From NCBI GenBank assembly GCA_022574555.1, contig JACZRV010000003.1, positions 1-32,000 on the forward strand: 32,000 bases of DNA, in the 5' to 3' direction. The position numbers and the translations under genes are program-made. The DNA comes from SAR324 cluster bacterium. Lineage in GTDB: Bacteria; SAR324; JACQKK01. The notes under the pieces were generated by a model. It saw nothing but the letters and a program-made list of their open reading frames with translations, searched no databases and was not told the DNA's origin. Below, one piece after another: positions 30,175 to 32,000 of the stretch; the first letter of the stretch is position 1, and each line of letters starts with the position of its first letter.

Positions 30175-31179
30175 ATGAAAGCCGTGGCCCCATCGTCTTG
30201 CCCACCCACGAACCCGGAAGAAGGATCACGCGGTTCTCTCGGCGAAGGCCCGCTGATCGCCGTGGTGGGGGTCACTGCGAGCGGTAAATCCCGCCTGGCC
30301 CTGGAAATCGCCGAGCGTTTCGGGGGCGAAATCCTGAATGCCGACGCCATGCAGGTCTTTCGCTACCTCGATATCGGCACCGCCAAGCCGTCTGCGGATG
30401 ACCAAGCCAGGATTCCCCATCACCTGATCGACTTGATCGATCCAGATGAGTCCTACTCCGCGGCGCGGTATCTGGCCGATGGCTCTCGCGCCATCGCCGG
30501 CATCCGCTCTCGGGGCCATGTGCCCATCATGTGCGGCGGTACGGGACTTTACTTCAAGGCCCTGCTGCGCGGAATTGCGCCCGTTCCTGCGGTGCCGGCG
30601 GCCGTGCGCGGAGCGGTTCGGGAAATGGCCCAGCGAGAAGGTCTGGCCGCCTGTTATGCCGAATTGGTGCGGGTCGATCCCCATGCGGCGCAGCGCATTC
30701 ACGCCCACGACAATTCCCGCATTCTGCGGGCCCTGGAGGTATTTCGGGCCACGGGCCGGCCCTTGACCGAGTTTCAACAGCAAGTTCCGTTCGGAGAACC
30801 TCCCGCTAATCTCCTATGCGTCGGCATGCAATGGCAGCGGGAAGCGCTCCGTGCCCGCATCACCGGCCGGGTAGAGGCCATGCTTGCCGCGGGCTGGATC
30901 GGCGAGGTCGAGCGCATTCGAGGGATGGGTTACCCCCTGACACTGAAGCCCCTGCAAGCCATTGGCTATCGTGAGATCGGGGAGCTGCTCGCCGGCCGGC
31001 TGCCGCGGGCTGAGCTTGCGCCGCTCATCGCCACGAAAACCCGACAGTACGCCAAGCGGCAGGGCACCTGGTTTCGCAATCAGCAAGGGCCAGGGGGAGA
31101 CGAAGTGCTATGGTGCCCGCCCGGCGAAGAGGCCACGATTATCCGGCGCGTCGGGCGGTACTTGGCAGGCCAGGCCTGA
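30175..31179 (+). CDS. miaA: tRNA dimethylallyltransferase
   Basis: This encodes 334 residues from ATG 30175 (MKAVAPSSCPPTNPEEGSRG); a TTG at 30136 in frame is less likely. The P-loop GVTASGKS (32-39) is followed by NADAMQVFRYLDIGTAKP, where the first Asp binds the tRNA adenosine 37. HHLIDLIDPDESYSAARY and MCGGTGLYFKALLRG follow, and LQAIGYREI with RQYAKRQGTWFRNQ lies near the C terminus. It transfers a dimethylallyl group to A37 of tRNAs reading codons that start with U, improving codon reading. Compared with typical MiaA it has about 25 extra N-terminal residues of low complexity. hfq, often next to miaA in gammaproteobacteria, does not follow. Confidence 0.95.
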   Translation: MKAVAPSSCPPTNPEEGSRGSLGEGPLIAVVGVTASGKSRLALEIAERFGGEILNADAMQVFRYLDIGTAKPSADDQARIPHHLIDLIDPDESYSAARYLADGSRAIAGIRSRGHVPIMCGGTGLYFKALLRGIAPVPAVPAAVRGAVREMAQREGLAACYAELVRVDPHAAQRIHAHDNSRILRALEVFRATGRPLTEFQQQVPFGEPPANLLCVGMQWQREALRARITGRVEAMLAAGWIGEVERIRGMGYPLTLKPLQAIGYREIGELLAGRLPRAELAPLIATKTRQYAKRQGTWFRNQQGPGGDEVLWCPPGEEATIIRRVGRYLAGQA

Positions 31180-31276
31180 GACCGGATTTTGCCGCCCCGG
31201 TAATTTCACCAGTGGCTGTGCTAAAGTGACCGTCGCACGGTGACGTGATCGCGGTGGCATTAGCAGGCCGCACGAA

Positions 31277-31396
31277 ATGAATCAGAATGGTGACGCAGGA
31301 TTGCCCCGCCGGCACATGCGCGCGCCGACGGGACCTTTCATGGGGATCGGCACCGATCATGATCGAGACGGAAGGGAGCGGAGAACAATCACGTGA
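31277..31396 (+). CDS. Possible short leader peptide
   Basis: A 39-residue frame (MNQNGDAGLPRRHMRAPTGP and on) ends at a TGA that overlaps the GTG start of the next gene, a layout common in translational coupling. There is no strong ribosome site and the sequence is not recognisable, so it may be chance. The rest of the gap after miaA shows nothing clear. Confidence 0.2.
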   Translation: MNQNGDAGLPRRHMRAPTGPFMGIGTDHDRDGRERRTIT

Positions 31397-31776
31397 AAAC
31401 GCACAAGCTGGGAATTGAATCCTTCCACATTTTCGAGGCGGCCCGGAAGGGGGAGCATTGGATGGTGCAGTTTATTTGGGGCAAGAAGGATTTTCGGGTC
31501 TACCTGGACAAAGCAGATGCGGCGGCCTCGAGTTCCAATCATCTCCCCGTGCTCAAGATTCCCGATGACGGGGAAATGGTCGTCAGCAAGCTCCAGTACC
31601 TCAATAATTTCGAGTGGTACGATTACGAGAAAGTCAGCGGCCATGGCCTGGCTTTCGAAGAGGTGCGCTGGATCAGGGGAAAAACCAAGCGCTATCTGGA
31701 ATTGCCGAAGGATTTCTTCAATATCGCCGTGGAAATCGCCTGCCGCGAATTCGATCTAGAGCGGGCGCAGGCTTGA
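31393..31776 (+). CDS. Conserved hypothetical protein
   Basis: This encodes 127 residues starting at a GTG (31393) with CGGAG nine bases upstream. The protein is soluble, without signal or membrane helix, and has many aromatic residues spread over predicted strands (HWMVQFIWGKKDFRVYL, YLNNFEWYDYEKVSGHGL, FEEVRWIRGKTKRYLELP). It ends in a helix (FFNIAVEIACREFDLERA). No catalytic motif is evident and I do not recognise the family. It follows miaA by 213 bp on the same strand. Confidence 0.65.
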   Translation: MKTHKLGIESFHIFEAARKGEHWMVQFIWGKKDFRVYLDKADAAASSSNHLPVLKIPDDGEMVVSKLQYLNNFEWYDYEKVSGHGLAFEEVRWIRGKTKRYLELPKDFFNIAVEIACREFDLERAQA

Positions 31777-31861
31777 TGGCGCGATCCACTGCCCATGGCG
31801 GACGATTTTCCGGCCGCTCCGCCGATCCATCACAATCGTCGCAGCCCATTAACGGCCTATC

Positions 31862-31966
31862 ATGACCCTCTTCTTCGCCATCTTCAGCATCGCGCTACTG
31901 ACCGCCGTGGTCGCCTTCGTTCTGCACAACCACTGGCGGGAACACCACGGGGAAAATCACTTTTGA
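31862..31966 (+). CDS. Small single-helix membrane peptide with His-rich tail
   Basis: A 34-residue frame begins at ATG 31862 (MTLFFAIFSIALLTAVVAFV). Residues 3-21 form one transmembrane helix. The tail has five histidines among the last 14 residues (HNHWREHHGENHF), a possible metal-binding patch or a soluble anchor. There is no obvious ribosome site. It lies 85 bp after the gene at 31393-31776 and may be its partner. Confidence 0.45.
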   Translation: MTLFFAIFSIALLTAVVAFVLHNHWREHHGENHF

Positions 31967-32000
31967 CGCCCGGCCAGGGCGCGCCTTGAATTCCGCCGTC

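Overview
The window is 32 kb of mostly GC-rich chromosomal DNA, best read as a proteobacterium and probably a gammaproteobacterium. The reasons are C5-pathway heme genes (hemA, hemD), pgsA, miaA, a pterin dehydratase, a predicted outer-membrane barrel and a liv-type ABC cluster with an acyl-CoA synthetase. No rRNA, tRNA, CRISPR array or complete insertion sequence was found.

Region 1 (1-5400) is accessory and eroded. It holds a 14-bp tandem repeat, a small helix-turn-helix-like protein, a Cys-rich ArsR regulator with a clear promoter, a cytochrome P460-type gene split into two fragments by about 1.7 kb of less GC-rich DNA, and a frameshifted hydroxyacid dehydrogenase remnant. The DNA inside the split gene carries an unusual exported cupredoxin-fusion protein. 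A permuted papain-fold candidate and two DoxX-like membrane proteins follow. Region 2 (5600-8360) has a serine beta-lactamase-fold hydrolase, a FIST-domain sensor and a frameshifted zinc-ribbon gene.

Region 3 (8366-16643, minus strand) is one gene train: livG, a long-chain acyl-CoA synthetase, livH, livM, livK, livF and, last, a lysine 2,3-aminomutase homologue that has lost both its radical-SAM cysteines and its PLP lysine. The train probably imports and CoA-activates a carboxylic acid, but the substrate is unknown. Region 4 (16981-23940) holds a 510-residue unknown protein, phhB, pgsA, hemA, hemD, a 58-residue membrane protein, a standalone protein resembling the N-terminal Ia domain of NAD-dependent DNA ligase, and an N-terminally extended cis-prenyltransferase.

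Region 5 (24500-27900) is less GC-rich and holds the most striking item. A peroxiredoxin gene on the minus strand (26849 to 26298) has an in-frame UGA exactly at the peroxidatic cysteine. Ten bases after the UGA comes a perfect 6-bp hairpin with an AGUUG loop, the arrangement expected of a bacterial SECIS element. The gene is best read as a selenoprotein; ordinary gene calling would truncate it or call it a pseudogene. Nearby, two genes (a BRCT protein and an anchored unknown) each carry a copy of a 96-bp element, 76% identical, at almost the same distance upstream. Region 6 (28147-31966) holds a zinc alcohol dehydrogenase convergent with a TetR regulator, miaA, a conserved unknown and a 34-residue membrane peptide.
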